A DNA stretch of 64,000 nucleotides from Lysobacter sp. 5GHs7-4 (GTDB taxonomy: Bacteria > Pseudomonadota > Gammaproteobacteria > Xanthomonadales > Xanthomonadaceae), in the NCBI RefSeq assembly GCF_021284765.1, contig NZ_CP089924.1, positions 948,001-1,012,000 on the forward strand, given 5' to 3'. Positions 25,081 through 31,974 of the stretch are shown here, in pieces. The notes under the pieces are model-generated. The model was given only the letters and a program-made list of their open reading frames with translations, had not been told where the DNA came from and searched no databases. The position numbers were made by a program, and so were the translations under genes. Every line of letters starts with the position of its first letter. The stretch's first letter is position 1.

Positions 25081-26208
25081 TCAGCCGCTCTTGAGGCTGA
25101 GCACCTGCTTGAGCACGCCGTCCAGGCCGCCGAACACGGTGAGCTTGTCGATCTTCTCGGTGACCTTCTCCAGCGCCTCCAACTCCTTGAGGCGCATCAG
25201 CGTCGGGCTGTCCTCGATCAACTTGGCGGTGTTGAGCAGGCTGCGCGTGGCGTTGGCCTCCTCGCGACGGCGGATCACGTTGGCCTGGGCCGACTTTTCC
25301 GCCTGCACGACGCTGTTGAGGATTTCCTTCATCTCGCCCGGCAGGATCACGTCCTTGACGCCCACGCCCAGCACTTCCATGCCCAGCTCGCTCACCTGAC
25401 CGCGCACGTAGCCGAAGATGTCGGCGTCCAGCGAAGCCTTGTCGCCCAGCAGTTCGTCCAAGGTCTTGGCCGAGACCGCCTTGCGCAGGCCGTACTGGAG
25501 CTCGCGGTACAGGTAGTCGTTGTACTTGGCGACCTTGCTGCGCGCGGCGACCGGGTCGGTCACGCGCATGCTGGCTGCCAGGTTCACGCGCAGCGATACC
25601 TTGTCGCGCGTGAGCAACTCCTGGCCCGACACTTCCACCGACTGCACGCGCAGCTCGACCAGCTCGACGGCGACGTTCTTCTGGAAGTTCCAGAAGGCGT
25701 AGCTGCCGGCGCCCAAGGTGCGCGCCAACTTGCCGTCGACGTAGAGCAGGCCGGCGGATTCGTTGGGCACGGTGATGGACAACGCGATGCGATCGAGCAA
25801 ACCGATCTGGCGCAGACGCTGGCTGAGTTCGGAACGAATCTCCAGGCCCGGCGACAGGGTCGCGGCGACGATCTCGATCGCCACCAGGCCCTTCCAGTAC
25901 AGCTTGCGGCTGCCCGGTGCGAGCAGGTCCTCGAGCTTGCCGTTCTTCATCACCAGGCCGACCTGGTCGACGCCGATGTCGGCCAGCACGAAGTGCTCGT
26001 CCAGGCGCGCGCCGAGCGCGGCCACCAGCACGTCGGTGTCCTTGCCCGAGTACTCCGGCTTGGCGATGTCGTGCAGCACGACTTCGACGCGGTCGCGCCA
26101 GCCGCTCACGCGGTGCACGCCCGGGCTCAGTACGCGCTCGAAGCGACGGTTGCGGTAGATCAGGGCGCGCTCGGCGTCGCCGACCACGACCCGCTGGGTC
26201 CAGAACAT
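25081..26208 (-). CDS. Slipin/SPFH (band 7) domain protein
   Basis: A 375-residue protein. AAGGAG lies 8-10 nt before ATG 26208. The N-terminus ('FWTQRVVVGDAERALIYRNRRFERVLSPGVHRV') is not a membrane anchor but the typical start of soluble slipins; the SPFH domain covers residues ~110-300 with 'ELRVQSVEVSGQELLTRDKVSLRVN' (broken here at strand ends), 'ARSKVAKYNDYLYRELQYGLRKAV' and 'GMEVLGVGVKDVILPGEM'. The C-terminal 70 residues are a charged coiled coil ('RREEANATRSLLNTAKLIEDS'-like). Slipin genes frequently accompany rtcB in bacteria; the link to RNA repair is by genomic association only. It is the first protein gene of the operon, 383 bp after the last tRNA-like element. Confidence 0.85.
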   Translation of the reverse strand: MFWTQRVVVGDAERALIYRNRRFERVLSPGVHRVSGWRDRVEVVLHDIAKPEYSGKDTDVLVAALGARLDEHFVLADIGVDQVGLVMKNGKLEDLLAPGSRKLYWKGLVAIEIVAATLSPGLEIRSELSQRLRQIGLLDRIALSITVPNESAGLLYVDGKLARTLGAGSYAFWNFQKNVAVELVELRVQSVEVSGQELLTRDKVSLRVNLAASMRVTDPVAARSKVAKYNDYLYRELQYGLRKAVSAKTLDELLGDKASLDADIFGYVRGQVSELGMEVLGVGVKDVILPGEMKEILNSVVQAEKSAQANVIRRREEANATRSLLNTAKLIEDSPTLMRLKELEALEKVTEKIDKLTVFGGLDGVLKQVLSLKSG

Positions 26209-26591
26209 GATGGTTTCTCCTTGCTTGTTCTGCGGGTTCGATCCGGTCGTAGGGGACGGCGCGCGACCGGATCGTGTCGTCGCGCGCTGCATGCTTGCCG
26301 CGGTCGGACGACCGCAAGCGGAATGGGGTGGAAGCGCCCCCGACGGCGGCGTCGCGGAACCCGTGCGCGCCTGGCGCGGCATCCGTGGCGGGGTCGTTCG
26401 CGACCGTGTTGCATCGCGTTCGACCGATCGCCGCGGGCCGTCGCCTCGCGGGCGCGGGTCCGGCGTCGTCGCCGCTGCGGCGTTGCGTACTCCGCCGCGC
26501 CGTGGCGCGGTTTCGTTGGCAACGCCGCAAGGGGCGTTTCCGGGTGGGGACTCGCGTCCCCGGCATCACCGACTGCGTGACAGGCAGTTTT
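26209..26591 (-). other. Leader between the tRNA-like array and the slipin gene
   Basis: About 380 bp of very GC-rich sequence with no supportable gene. On the minus strand it lies between tRNA-like element 1 and the slipin start, so it would be part of a common transcript if the promoter is upstream of the array. I found no sigma-54 TGGCAC-N5-TTGC promoter, the type used by RtcR-controlled rtc operons. Confidence 0.5.
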
Positions 26592-26658
26592 TGGAGCGGG
26601 AATCGAACCCGCGACACTCGGAACCAAAATCCGATGCTCTAACCGACTGAGCTATCCA
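26592..26658 (-). ncRNA. tRNA-like element 1
   Basis: Read on the minus strand from 26658. D arm GCTC/GAGC with a GG-containing loop; anticodon arm TCGGA/TCCGA with a 7-nt loop TTTTGGT whose positions 34-36 would read TTG; 5-nt variable loop; T arm GCGGG/CCCGC with the canonical loop TTCGATT. The acceptor is only 4 bp (TGGA/TCCA); the next three pairs are A-A, C-A, C-A mismatches. Its 5' side starts at the nucleotide after the CCA of element 2. Core folding is nearly perfect while the acceptor is broken, so it is a tRNA relic or mimic rather than a normal tRNA. Confidence 0.75.
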
Positions 26659-26733
26659 TGGCACGACGTACCGGGCTCGAACCGGCGACCTGCGAACCTA
26701 TGTCCGCCGCTCTTGCCGCTGAGCTAACGCCGT
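26659..26733 (-). ncRNA. tRNA-like element 2 with complete acceptor and CCA, no normal anticodon loop
   Basis: Minus strand from 26733. Acceptor ACGGCGT pairs fully with ACGTCGT (one G-U), discriminator G and encoded CCA at 26661-26659. Bases TA at positions 8-9, D stem GCTC/GAGC, variable loop AGGTC, T stem GCCGG/CCGGT with the canonical loop TTCGAGC. The anticodon arm, however, pairs GCGGA with TTCGC leaving only the six bases CATAGG; with one more C-G pair the loop is ATAG. There is no U33 and no readable anticodon. Every feature needed for RNase P, CCA recognition and EF-Tu is kept and the decoding feature is missing. Confidence 0.8.
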
Positions 26734-26787
26734 CGTTTTAGAAACACCGTCTCGGGCTCCGCGGCATACGCCACGGCAGGGCCGCGC

Positions 26788-26874
26788 GCACCGGACGGGA
26801 TGCGAACCCGTGCCGCTGCGGAACCTTCGTCCGATGTTTCGCATTGGCGTCTGTCGCCAGACGCCAATTCGTGC
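26788..26874 (-). ncRNA. tRNA-like element 3 (degenerate, long D-side hairpin)
   Basis: Minus strand from 26874. A 4-bp acceptor GCAC/GTGC, then in place of the D arm a perfect 10-bp hairpin TTGGCGTCTG/CAGACGCCAA with a GCGA loop, an anticodon-like arm CGGA/TCCG with a 7-nt loop, and a T arm ACGGG/CCCGT with loop TTCGCAT (position 58 is C instead of A). Less convincing alone, but in line with elements 1 and 2, same strand and spacing. Confidence 0.5.
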
Positions 26875-26999
26875 GGGCGCAAGCGCCCTATGCGTTGCGG
26901 TCGCCCGCCGCACCGCCCGTGCCGAAGCATCCGGACACAGCGCCTCGCGGCGCCTCGACGGCATCGCCCCTGCGGCGCGCATGCGCGCGGATGCTTCGG
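26875..26999 (-). other. Structured non-coding segment upstream of the tRNA-like array
   Basis: Contains a 12-bp inverted repeat CCGAAGCATCCG (26922-26933) and CGGATGCTTCGG (26988-26999) enclosing a GCGCGCATGCGCGC palindrome, and next to it a GGGCG/CGCCC hairpin with a CTTG tetraloop on the minus strand (26875-26888). No open frame with a ribosome site. Could be an RNA domain joined to element 3 or a separate structured RNA. Confidence 0.5.
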
Positions 27000-27062
27000 G
27001 GCCGGCTGGAAACCGCTGAATTCAAGGGAAAAACATCAGTGCAACGATCCTTCGCGTACGCC

Positions 27063-27101
27063 GAAAACAAAACGCCCCCGGGTGTCGAGTCCGAGGGCGT
27101 T
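27063..27101 (-). terminator. Terminator after the 40-codon ORF
   Basis: Minus strand: AACGCCC/GGGCGTT stem (27101-27095 with 27077-27071) followed by TTGTTTTC. It separates the small ORF upstream from the structured RNA region downstream. Confidence 0.7.
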
Positions 27102-27110
27102 CGCGTTCCT

Positions 27111-27137
27111 CGGAAGGTCGGGGTCACCGACCTTCCG
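27111..27137. repeat. Perfect 11-bp inverted repeat
   Basis: CGGAAGGTCGG and CCGACCTTCCG around a 5-nt loop, directly past the stop of the 40-codon ORF and ahead of its terminator. It could stabilise the 3' end of the transcript. Confidence 0.6.
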
Positions 27138-27148
27138 CGTAGGCAAGG

Positions 27149-27271
27149 TCAGTGTGGAGTGCGCAGCAGCGCTTCGATGCAGCGGCCGATGTCGTCCGAC
27201 GCGCGCACGCTCATACCGTGGCGCTGGGGCCGCGGCTGCTGCGTTTTGGCGATGTCGTTGAAGACGTTCAT
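27149..27271 (-). CDS. Possible 40-residue protein
   Basis: ATG 27271 to TGA 27149: MNVFNDIAKTQQ... ending ...IEALLRTPH. Two short amphipathic helices are possible, with a basic, Pro/Gln-rich middle. Support is contextual: a plausible promoter 50 bp upstream (27320-27348), an inverted repeat and a rho-independent terminator just downstream. Against it: no Shine-Dalgarno before the ATG, and no family recognised. Read alternatively, the transcript could be a small RNA. Confidence 0.4.
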   Translation of the reverse strand: MNVFNDIAKTQQPRPQRHGMSVRASDDIGRCIEALLRTPH

Positions 27272-27319
27272 GGCGGAAGATCGGATTCGGTGTGTGGCCG
27301 CGCTGGGCCGAGGTGGCGC

Positions 27320-27348
27320 ACATTACGCTCGTAAAAAAATAGTTGCAA
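27320..27348 (-). promoter_or_regulatory. Candidate sigma-70 promoter
   Basis: Minus strand TTGCAA (27348-27343), 17-nt spacer rich in T, and TAATGT (27325-27320). It would start transcription near 27313 and serve the 40-codon ORF. Confidence 0.4.
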
Positions 27349-27375
27349 GACCGTTCGTCGCCTCACGAACGGTCT
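27333..27375 (-). terminator. Terminator of the isochorismatase-family gene
   Basis: Minus strand: 11-bp stem AGACCGTTCGT/ACGAACGGTCT (27375-27348) with a 6-nt loop, then TGCAACTA and a run of seven T. The gap before the T-run is longer than usual. It begins 21 bp past the stop. Confidence 0.6.
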
Positions 27376-27395
27376 GTGCGAATCGCGTGTCGCTA

Positions 27396-27989
27396 TCACG
27401 TCGCGCGATGCAACGCGGCGATCATCGCATCGGTGTCCACGACCTCGGCGAACTCGGCGCGCAGCGTCGCCAGATGCGCGCGTGCGATGTCGTCGGCGAC
27501 GATGGTGCGTCCGTGTTCGTCGTGCAGATCGAAACAGGCGCAGGCGTCGGCGACGACGATGGTGCGGTAACCCAGATTGGCGGCGACGCGCGCGGTGGTC
27601 GACACGCACATGTCGGTGCTGATGCCGAACAGCGCCACGCTGTCGACACCGAGCCGGCGCAGGCGCAGGTCGAGGTCGGTGCCGATGAACGCGGCATTGA
27701 CCGACTTGCTCACCAGCGCTTCGCCGGGCAGCGGATCGAAGCCGGCGCGAAACGCGTTGCCGGGATGCGTGGGGTGCAGCGACGAGCCTTCGATCACCGA
27801 GTCGTGGCGCACGTGGATCAACGGCAGCCCGCGCGCGCGCCAGGCGGCGAGCAGGCGTTGACCGTGGACCTCCATGGCCGGATTGTTGCGCGGCCCCCAC
27901 GGCGGATAGTCGAAGCCCTGCTGGACGTCGATGGGGATCAGGGCGGTGCGCCGCGGATCGAAGGCGGGAAGCGCAGGGGAGTCGGACAT
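27396..27989 (-). CDS. Isochorismatase-family cysteine hydrolase
   Basis: A 197-residue protein. Start at ATG 27989 gives the usual N-terminus (a Pro-rich lead, then 'RTALIPIDVQQGFD'). Catalytic triad of the family is visible: Asp in 'IPIDVQQGF', Lys in 'LVSKSVNAAF' and Cys in 'FGISTDMCVSTTARVAANLGY'. Members hydrolyse amides or isochorismate; nicotinamidase needs extra metal-binding His residues which are not obvious here, so the substrate is open. The gene is divergent from the Lrp-family regulator at 28092 with 102 bp between starts, which suggests control by that regulator. Confidence 0.88.
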   Translation of the reverse strand: MSDSPALPAFDPRRTALIPIDVQQGFDYPPWGPRNNPAMEVHGQRLLAAWRARGLPLIHVRHDSVIEGSSLHPTHPGNAFRAGFDPLPGEALVSKSVNAAFIGTDLDLRLRRLGVDSVALFGISTDMCVSTTARVAANLGYRTIVVADACACFDLHDEHGRTIVADDIARAHLATLRAEFAEVVDTDAMIAALHRAT

Positions 27990-28091
27990 GCGGCGGCACC
28001 GTGAGGGAGAGGCCGTCACTGTGCGCACTCGCCTGCGCCGGTCTCAACCCGGCAAAATGCCGGTCGCACCGACGCAACGACGGATCCGAAC

Positions 28092-28532
28092 ATGAAGACG
28101 CTGGACGCCATCGATCGCCAGTTGATCGCCCTGCTGCAGGACAACGCGCGCTTGTCCACGGTGGCGCTGGCCAAGGCGGTGGGGCTGTCGCGCAGCACCG
28201 TGCAGGAGCGCTTGCAGCGGCTGGAGGCGGGCGGGACGATCGCGCAGTACACCGTGCGCCTGGGCCAGGGCGGCGATCCGCTGCAGGCCTGGCTGCTGGT
28301 GCGTTACGCCGACGGCTTCAGCTGCGACGACGTGATGCCGGCGCTGGCGCCGCTGCCGCAGCTGCGGTGTTGCCACAGCGTGGCCGGCGAGATCGATCTG
28401 ATGGTGTTGGTGCAGGTGCGGTCGCCGGGCGAGCTGGCCGACCTGCGCGAGACGGTGATGGCGATGAAAGGCGTGGACGCGGTGACCACGGTGCCGGTGC
28501 TGCGCACGCTGCTGGACCGCATGGGCGCCTGA
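28092..28532 (+). CDS. Lrp/AsnC-family transcriptional regulator
   Basis: A 146-residue regulator. N-terminal HTH: 'LDAIDRQLIALLQDNARLS', 'LAKAVGLSRSTVQERLQRLE'. C-terminal RAM domain: 'SVAGEIDLMVLVQVRSPGELADL' with the Gly/Asp segment involved in ligand binding. Length is typical. It is divergent from the isochorismatase-family gene, its most likely target. An amino acid effector is expected but cannot be named. Confidence 0.9.
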   Translation: MKTLDAIDRQLIALLQDNARLSTVALAKAVGLSRSTVQERLQRLEAGGTIAQYTVRLGQGGDPLQAWLLVRYADGFSCDDVMPALAPLPQLRCCHSVAGEIDLMVLVQVRSPGELADLRETVMAMKGVDAVTTVPVLRTLLDRMGA

Positions 28533-28541
28533 GCCGGAACG

Positions 28542-28571
28542 CCGGCGAGCCCGCGGGTGCGGGCTCGCCGG
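28542..28571. terminator. Hairpin between convergent genes (28532 and 28579)
   Basis: 13-bp perfect stem CCGGCGAGCCCGC/GCGGGCTCGCCGG with loop GGGT, followed on the plus strand by TGCGCTTTC. It probably ends transcription in both directions although the T-run is poor. Confidence 0.6.
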
Positions 28572-28578
28572 TGCGCTT

Positions 28579-28908
28579 TCACGAAAGACGGCGAGACAGC
28601 GCGTAGTAGCCCAGGTTGCCCAGACCAGTCGCGGCGAGCAGCACGGCGATCACGCCCGGGGTCACGTCGCGCCAGCCGAAGGCTTCGATCAGGGCGAAGG
28701 CGACGGCCAGGGCCAGCGCCAGCAGGCCCCAGCGCAGCGAGGCATGGCGGCGGCGCTGGTCCTCGCCCTGCACCAGCGAGCGCAGCAGTTCTTCCGAGCC
28801 GCTGCCCTGCTGGACCAGCTTGCTGCGGAAACGGGCGTCGACGACGAGCTTGATGGCGTACGTGACGCAGACGAACAGGGTGATCGGAATGAGGATGTCG
28901 AAATCCAT
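28579..28908 (-). CDS. Small membrane protein, DUF6249-like
   Basis: A 109-residue protein from ATG 28908. One hydrophobic helix at residues 4-22, a charged cytosolic stretch with 'SEELLRSLVQGEDQRRRH', and two hydrophobic helices at the C-terminus. Proteins of this kind are often found beside an ECF sigma factor; here the sigma gene at 29086 is divergent, 177 bp away. The longer open frame upstream is a shadow of the sigma gene. The family name is from memory and should be checked. Confidence 0.7.
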   Translation of the reverse strand: MDFDILIPITLFVCVTYAIKLVVDARFRSKLVQQGSGSEELLRSLVQGEDQRRRHASLRWGLLALALAVAFALIEAFGWRDVTPGVIAVLLAATGLGNLGYYALSRRLS

Positions 28909-29047
28909 GGCACGTTCTCGGGATTGGGGTCTCGGGGCAATGGATACGGCCGCCGTCGCAACGGTTGCAGGCGTCAGCATGGCCGGCGCGCGCCCCGGGG
29001 TCCAGTCGGGCGGATCGGGCCCCGGCGCGGAATTTTTCGTCCGGCCT

Positions 29048-29074
29048 TGCAACCATCCGTGCCCAGGGCGTATC
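29048..29074 (+). promoter_or_regulatory. Candidate ECF-type promoter before the sigma gene
   Basis: TGCAACC (29048-29054) and CGTATC (29069-29074), giving AAC-N15-CGT, the usual layout of ECF sigma promoters. It would place transcription start within a few bases of ATG 29086, which itself has no Shine-Dalgarno; a leaderless autoregulated message would fit. Confidence 0.4.
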
Positions 29075-29085
29075 CACTGCCCTAG

Positions 29086-29669
<584 letters not shown>

Positions 29670-29673
<4 letters not shown>

Positions 29674-30149
29674 ACATGTCGCATGTACCGCCGCCGCCCG
29701 ACGACCGCCCGCAGCGCGAAGCGCAGGAATGGCAGGCGCAGGAGCGCGCATTGCGCGAGGAGCGCGCCGGCCTGCCGATGGATGCCGGCGATGCGCGCGT
29801 GGCCCAGTATCGCCTGCTGGTGCGCGCGCTGCGCGCGCCGGCGATGGAGCCGCTGCCGGCGGATTTCGCCGCCCAGGTGGTGCGCCGGGTCGAAGCCGAC
29901 GCCGCGCTCGGCGACCGTCTCGAACGCTGGCTGCTCAACGGCTTGATCCTGGGCTTGGCCGCGCTTGCGCTGTACGTGGTCGCCAACTACGGCGGCACCT
30001 GGTGGGACGCGATCGCCTCGCCGGTGGCGCAGGCGCCGTCCGGCCTCGGCCATTGGCTGCCGGTGCTGGGCCTGTGCGCGGGCGCGACCTGGGCCTGGGA
30101 CCGCCTGTCCGGGCTGGGCCACGGCGACGCGGGCGGCCGCCGCGCCTAG
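29670..30149 (+). CDS. Probable anti-sigma factor (single-operon partner)
   Basis: A 159-residue protein starting at ATG 29670 inside the sigma stop. The N-terminal ~95 residues are soluble, helical and charged ('REAQEWQAQERALREERAG'); then two hydrophobic helices at about residues 92-110 and 127-145. No ZAS zinc motif (H-x3-C-x2-C) is seen. The role as anti-sigma factor is inferred from overlap and topology. It overlaps the convergent GST gene by 4 nt at the 3' end. Confidence 0.65.
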
Positions 30150-30742
30150 CCGCGCTCGATCCGCCGATAGCGACGGAACGCCGGACGCTTCGCGATCCGG
30201 GCCAGATACGCCGTGAACGCGGCCCGTTCGGGCAGCGTGCCCAGCACGTGCAGCGCGCGATGCAGCGCATGCGCCCACAGCGCATCGGCGGCGCTGTAGC
30301 GCCCGCCGGCCGCATAGGCCTGAACGCTCAGGCAGCGTTCCAGATACGCCAGCATGTCCCGATGGACGCCGCAGGGCCCGGCCTGCGGCGCGTACGCCCA
30401 GGCCTGCGCCTGGGCGCTCATGCATGGGTCCATCACCGCGTCGGCATACGCCAGCGCGCTCAGGTACGGGCCGCGCGCGGGGTCGTCCAGCGCCGGCGCC
30501 AGGCCCGCCTGCGGAAAGGCATCGGCCAGGTAGGCGCAGATCGCCGCGCGCTCTGTCACCACCACGCCATCGTGCACGATCGCCGGCACCTGCTTGTGCG
30601 GATGGATCGCGCGATAGCTGTCGGGCGCGCCGCCGTCGGCGTGGATGTCGACGTTGAGGACGTCGTAGGCGACGCCCAGTTCCTCCAACAGATAGAGGAT
30701 GCTGGAAGAGCGCGATCGCGGAGCATGGTAGAAGGTCAGCAT
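30146..30742 (-). CDS. Glutathione S-transferase family protein
   Basis: A 198-residue cytosolic GST. N-terminal thioredoxin fold: 'LTFYHAPRSRSSSILYLLEELG' (Ser-rich active-site turn), 'HPHKQVPAIVHDG' with the cis-Pro and 'VTERAAICAYLAD' (glutathione site). The C-terminal helical domain has 'YSAADALWAHALH' in the place of the N-cap motif. Substrate unknown. The start ATG 30742 follows a likely promoter region shared with the sigma gene at 30935. Confidence 0.85.
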   Translation of the reverse strand: MLTFYHAPRSRSSSILYLLEELGVAYDVLNVDIHADGGAPDSYRAIHPHKQVPAIVHDGVVVTERAAICAYLADAFPQAGLAPALDDPARGPYLSALAYADAVMDPCMSAQAQAWAYAPQAGPCGVHRDMLAYLERCLSVQAYAAGGRYSAADALWAHALHRALHVLGTLPERAAFTAYLARIAKRPAFRRYRRIERG

Positions 30743-30902
30743 GGTCGGCCTGGAACGCAGCGCGGGGTCGGGCGGGCCGCCTCGGCGGGCCCGCCGTCGT
30801 GACCTTGTAGGGCAGGCGGCCGACAGGTTCTGTCAGTAGTGGAAAATCGCTCCGCCGTGTCACCCAGGTAACAGCCTTTCAGTGAGCGCCTCACCAGACT
30901 CG

Positions 30903-30926
30903 CCTGTGTGTACTCAACACAGGAGG
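30903..30926 (+). promoter_or_regulatory. Hairpin covering the ribosome site of the second sigma gene
   Basis: CCTGTGT (30903-30909) and ACACAGG (30917-30923) pair around a 7-nt loop. The right arm includes the first half of the strong AGGAGG (30921-30926) that lies 8 nt before ATG 30935. The fold could hide the ribosome site or act as a dyad operator. A second small dyad, GACAG-GTTC-TGTC, lies about 80 bp upstream. Confidence 0.4.
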
Positions 30927-30934
30927 TGTTGGTG

Positions 30935-31489
30935 ATGGAAAAGCCGGGCGAGGGATCGCAGGGGTTGGGCGGTGCCGACGAAATGTTCGTAAGGGCTTGG
31001 CGGACGACCAAGCCCGAGCTCGACCGGCGCGCGCGCCGGCTCTCCGACGGTCATCGCGACCGCGCCGACGATCTGCTCGCCAATACCGCGATCAAGGCCT
31101 TGTTGTTCATGCGCCGCTCGCCCGATGCGATGAGCGATCCCGAGGGATTCCTGTTCGTGGTCCTGCGCCACGTGTTCCTGGACAGCGTGCGCCGCAACGG
31201 TCGCGACGGCGAAGTGTTCGATCGCGGCGTCGACATCGAGGCCGAGGGCGTCGCCCAAGGCCTGGACCTGTCCGCGCTGCAGCGCATGGAACTGGAAGAG
31301 CAGCTGGGGCGGGTGATCACCGCGGTGGCTTCGCTCAGCCGCGACCAGAAGCGCTTGTTCGTCTACCGCTTCATCGACGACCTGCCGTATCCGGCGATCG
31401 CCGAACGCCTGGCGATCAATCAGCCGCTGGCGCGCAAGCGCGTGCAGCTGCTGCGCGAACGCATCCGGGTCGCGGTCGACCGCGACTGA
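30935..31489 (+). CDS. ECF/FecI-like sigma factor heading the reb cluster
   Basis: A 184-residue sigma-70-family protein. ATG 30935 with AGGAGG 8 nt before it is preferred over ATG 30908, which has none. Region 2 is visible as 'ADDLLANTAIKALLFMRRSP' and 'FLFVVLRHVFLDSVRRN'; region 4 as 'LSRDQKRLFVYRFIDDLPYPAIAERLAINQPLARKRVQLLRERI' in part, with HTH 'AIAERLAINQPLARKRV'. No anti-sigma gene follows; instead the R-body genes start 204 bp downstream. In Pseudomonas aeruginosa a FecI-like sigma gene is likewise part of the reb locus, so control of R-body production is the likely job. Confidence 0.85.
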   Translation: MEKPGEGSQGLGGADEMFVRAWRTTKPELDRRARRLSDGHRDRADDLLANTAIKALLFMRRSPDAMSDPEGFLFVVLRHVFLDSVRRNGRDGEVFDRGVDIEAEGVAQGLDLSALQRMELEEQLGRVITAVASLSRDQKRLFVYRFIDDLPYPAIAERLAINQPLARKRVQLLRERIRVAVDRD

Positions 31490-31595
31490 GTGGGCCGGCG
31501 TTCACAGAACCGGACCCGGCGCGTTTAACCCATAGCTATCGCATCAAACGCCGCACGCCGACGCCGCCTCCGCGCCGTCGTGCGGTTGCAGGACG

Positions 31596-31625
31596 CCGCG
31601 CGTGCCGGGTTCCGGGCACGCGCGG
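31596..31625. other. Strong hairpin between sigma gene and first reb gene
   Basis: 11-bp perfect stem CCGCGCGTGCC/GGCACGCGCGG with an 8-nt loop and no T-run. It may be an attenuator or a boundary for a reb promoter between 31625 and 31690. In the same gap, GCGTTT/AAACGC (31521-31551) forms a weaker dyad around an AT-rich patch. Confidence 0.5.
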
Positions 31626-31692
31626 CGGAACGCCCCCGGCGCGGCGCCGGTCGGGGAACTCCATTCAAAACGCGACTCCCAAGGACAGGTCC

Positions 31693-31932
31693 ATGGCCGA
31701 CACCACGCCCGTGAATTCGCAGATTACCGATGCCGTCACCCAGACCAACGTCAAGGTCGTGGCCGAGGCTCCCGCGCAGGCCATCGCCGCGCTCTACCAG
31801 GTCGCCAGCCATTCCGCCGGCCTGTCTTTGCAGAACGCCGTGCACAGCCAACAGGTGCTCAACCAGATATCGACCGCGGTGGTGTCCAAGGCGGTCGGTC
31901 TGATCATGGCCATAGGCGAGAAGTCGTCGTGA
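31693..31932 (+). CDS. RebB-family R-body protein, short form
   Basis: A 79-residue protein from ATG 31693, with AAGGA upstream. It matches the RebB signature seen also at 36256 and 36662: 'VNSQITDAVTQTNVKVVAEAPAQA', then 'LYQ', 'SAGLSLQNAVHSQQ'. It lacks the roughly 30-residue C-terminal extension ('LDTTAAAGATEKV...') of the other two. RebB-type proteins polymerise into the coiled protein ribbon of R-bodies (refractile bodies), which unroll and can rupture membranes in Caedibacter. Placed directly after the sigma gene and before the fused RebB protein. Confidence 0.85.
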   Translation: MADTTPVNSQITDAVTQTNVKVVAEAPAQAIAALYQVASHSAGLSLQNAVHSQQVLNQISTAVVSKAVGLIMAIGEKSS

Positions 31933-31974
31933 CGGTGCCGGCAACAACGGATGTCGATTAGGGAGTAGCGCGTC

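Noticed and set aside
26659..26733. An ordinary functional tRNA gene
   Set aside because: The anticodon arm leaves 6 (or 4) loop bases and lacks U33, so no normal anticodon can be read; I list it as tRNA-like instead.
26209..27140. An RtcR-dependent sigma-54 promoter for the rtcB operon
   Set aside because: I searched the minus strand for TGGCAC-N5-TTGC and GG-N10-GC forms and found no acceptable match; no rtcR gene is in the window.
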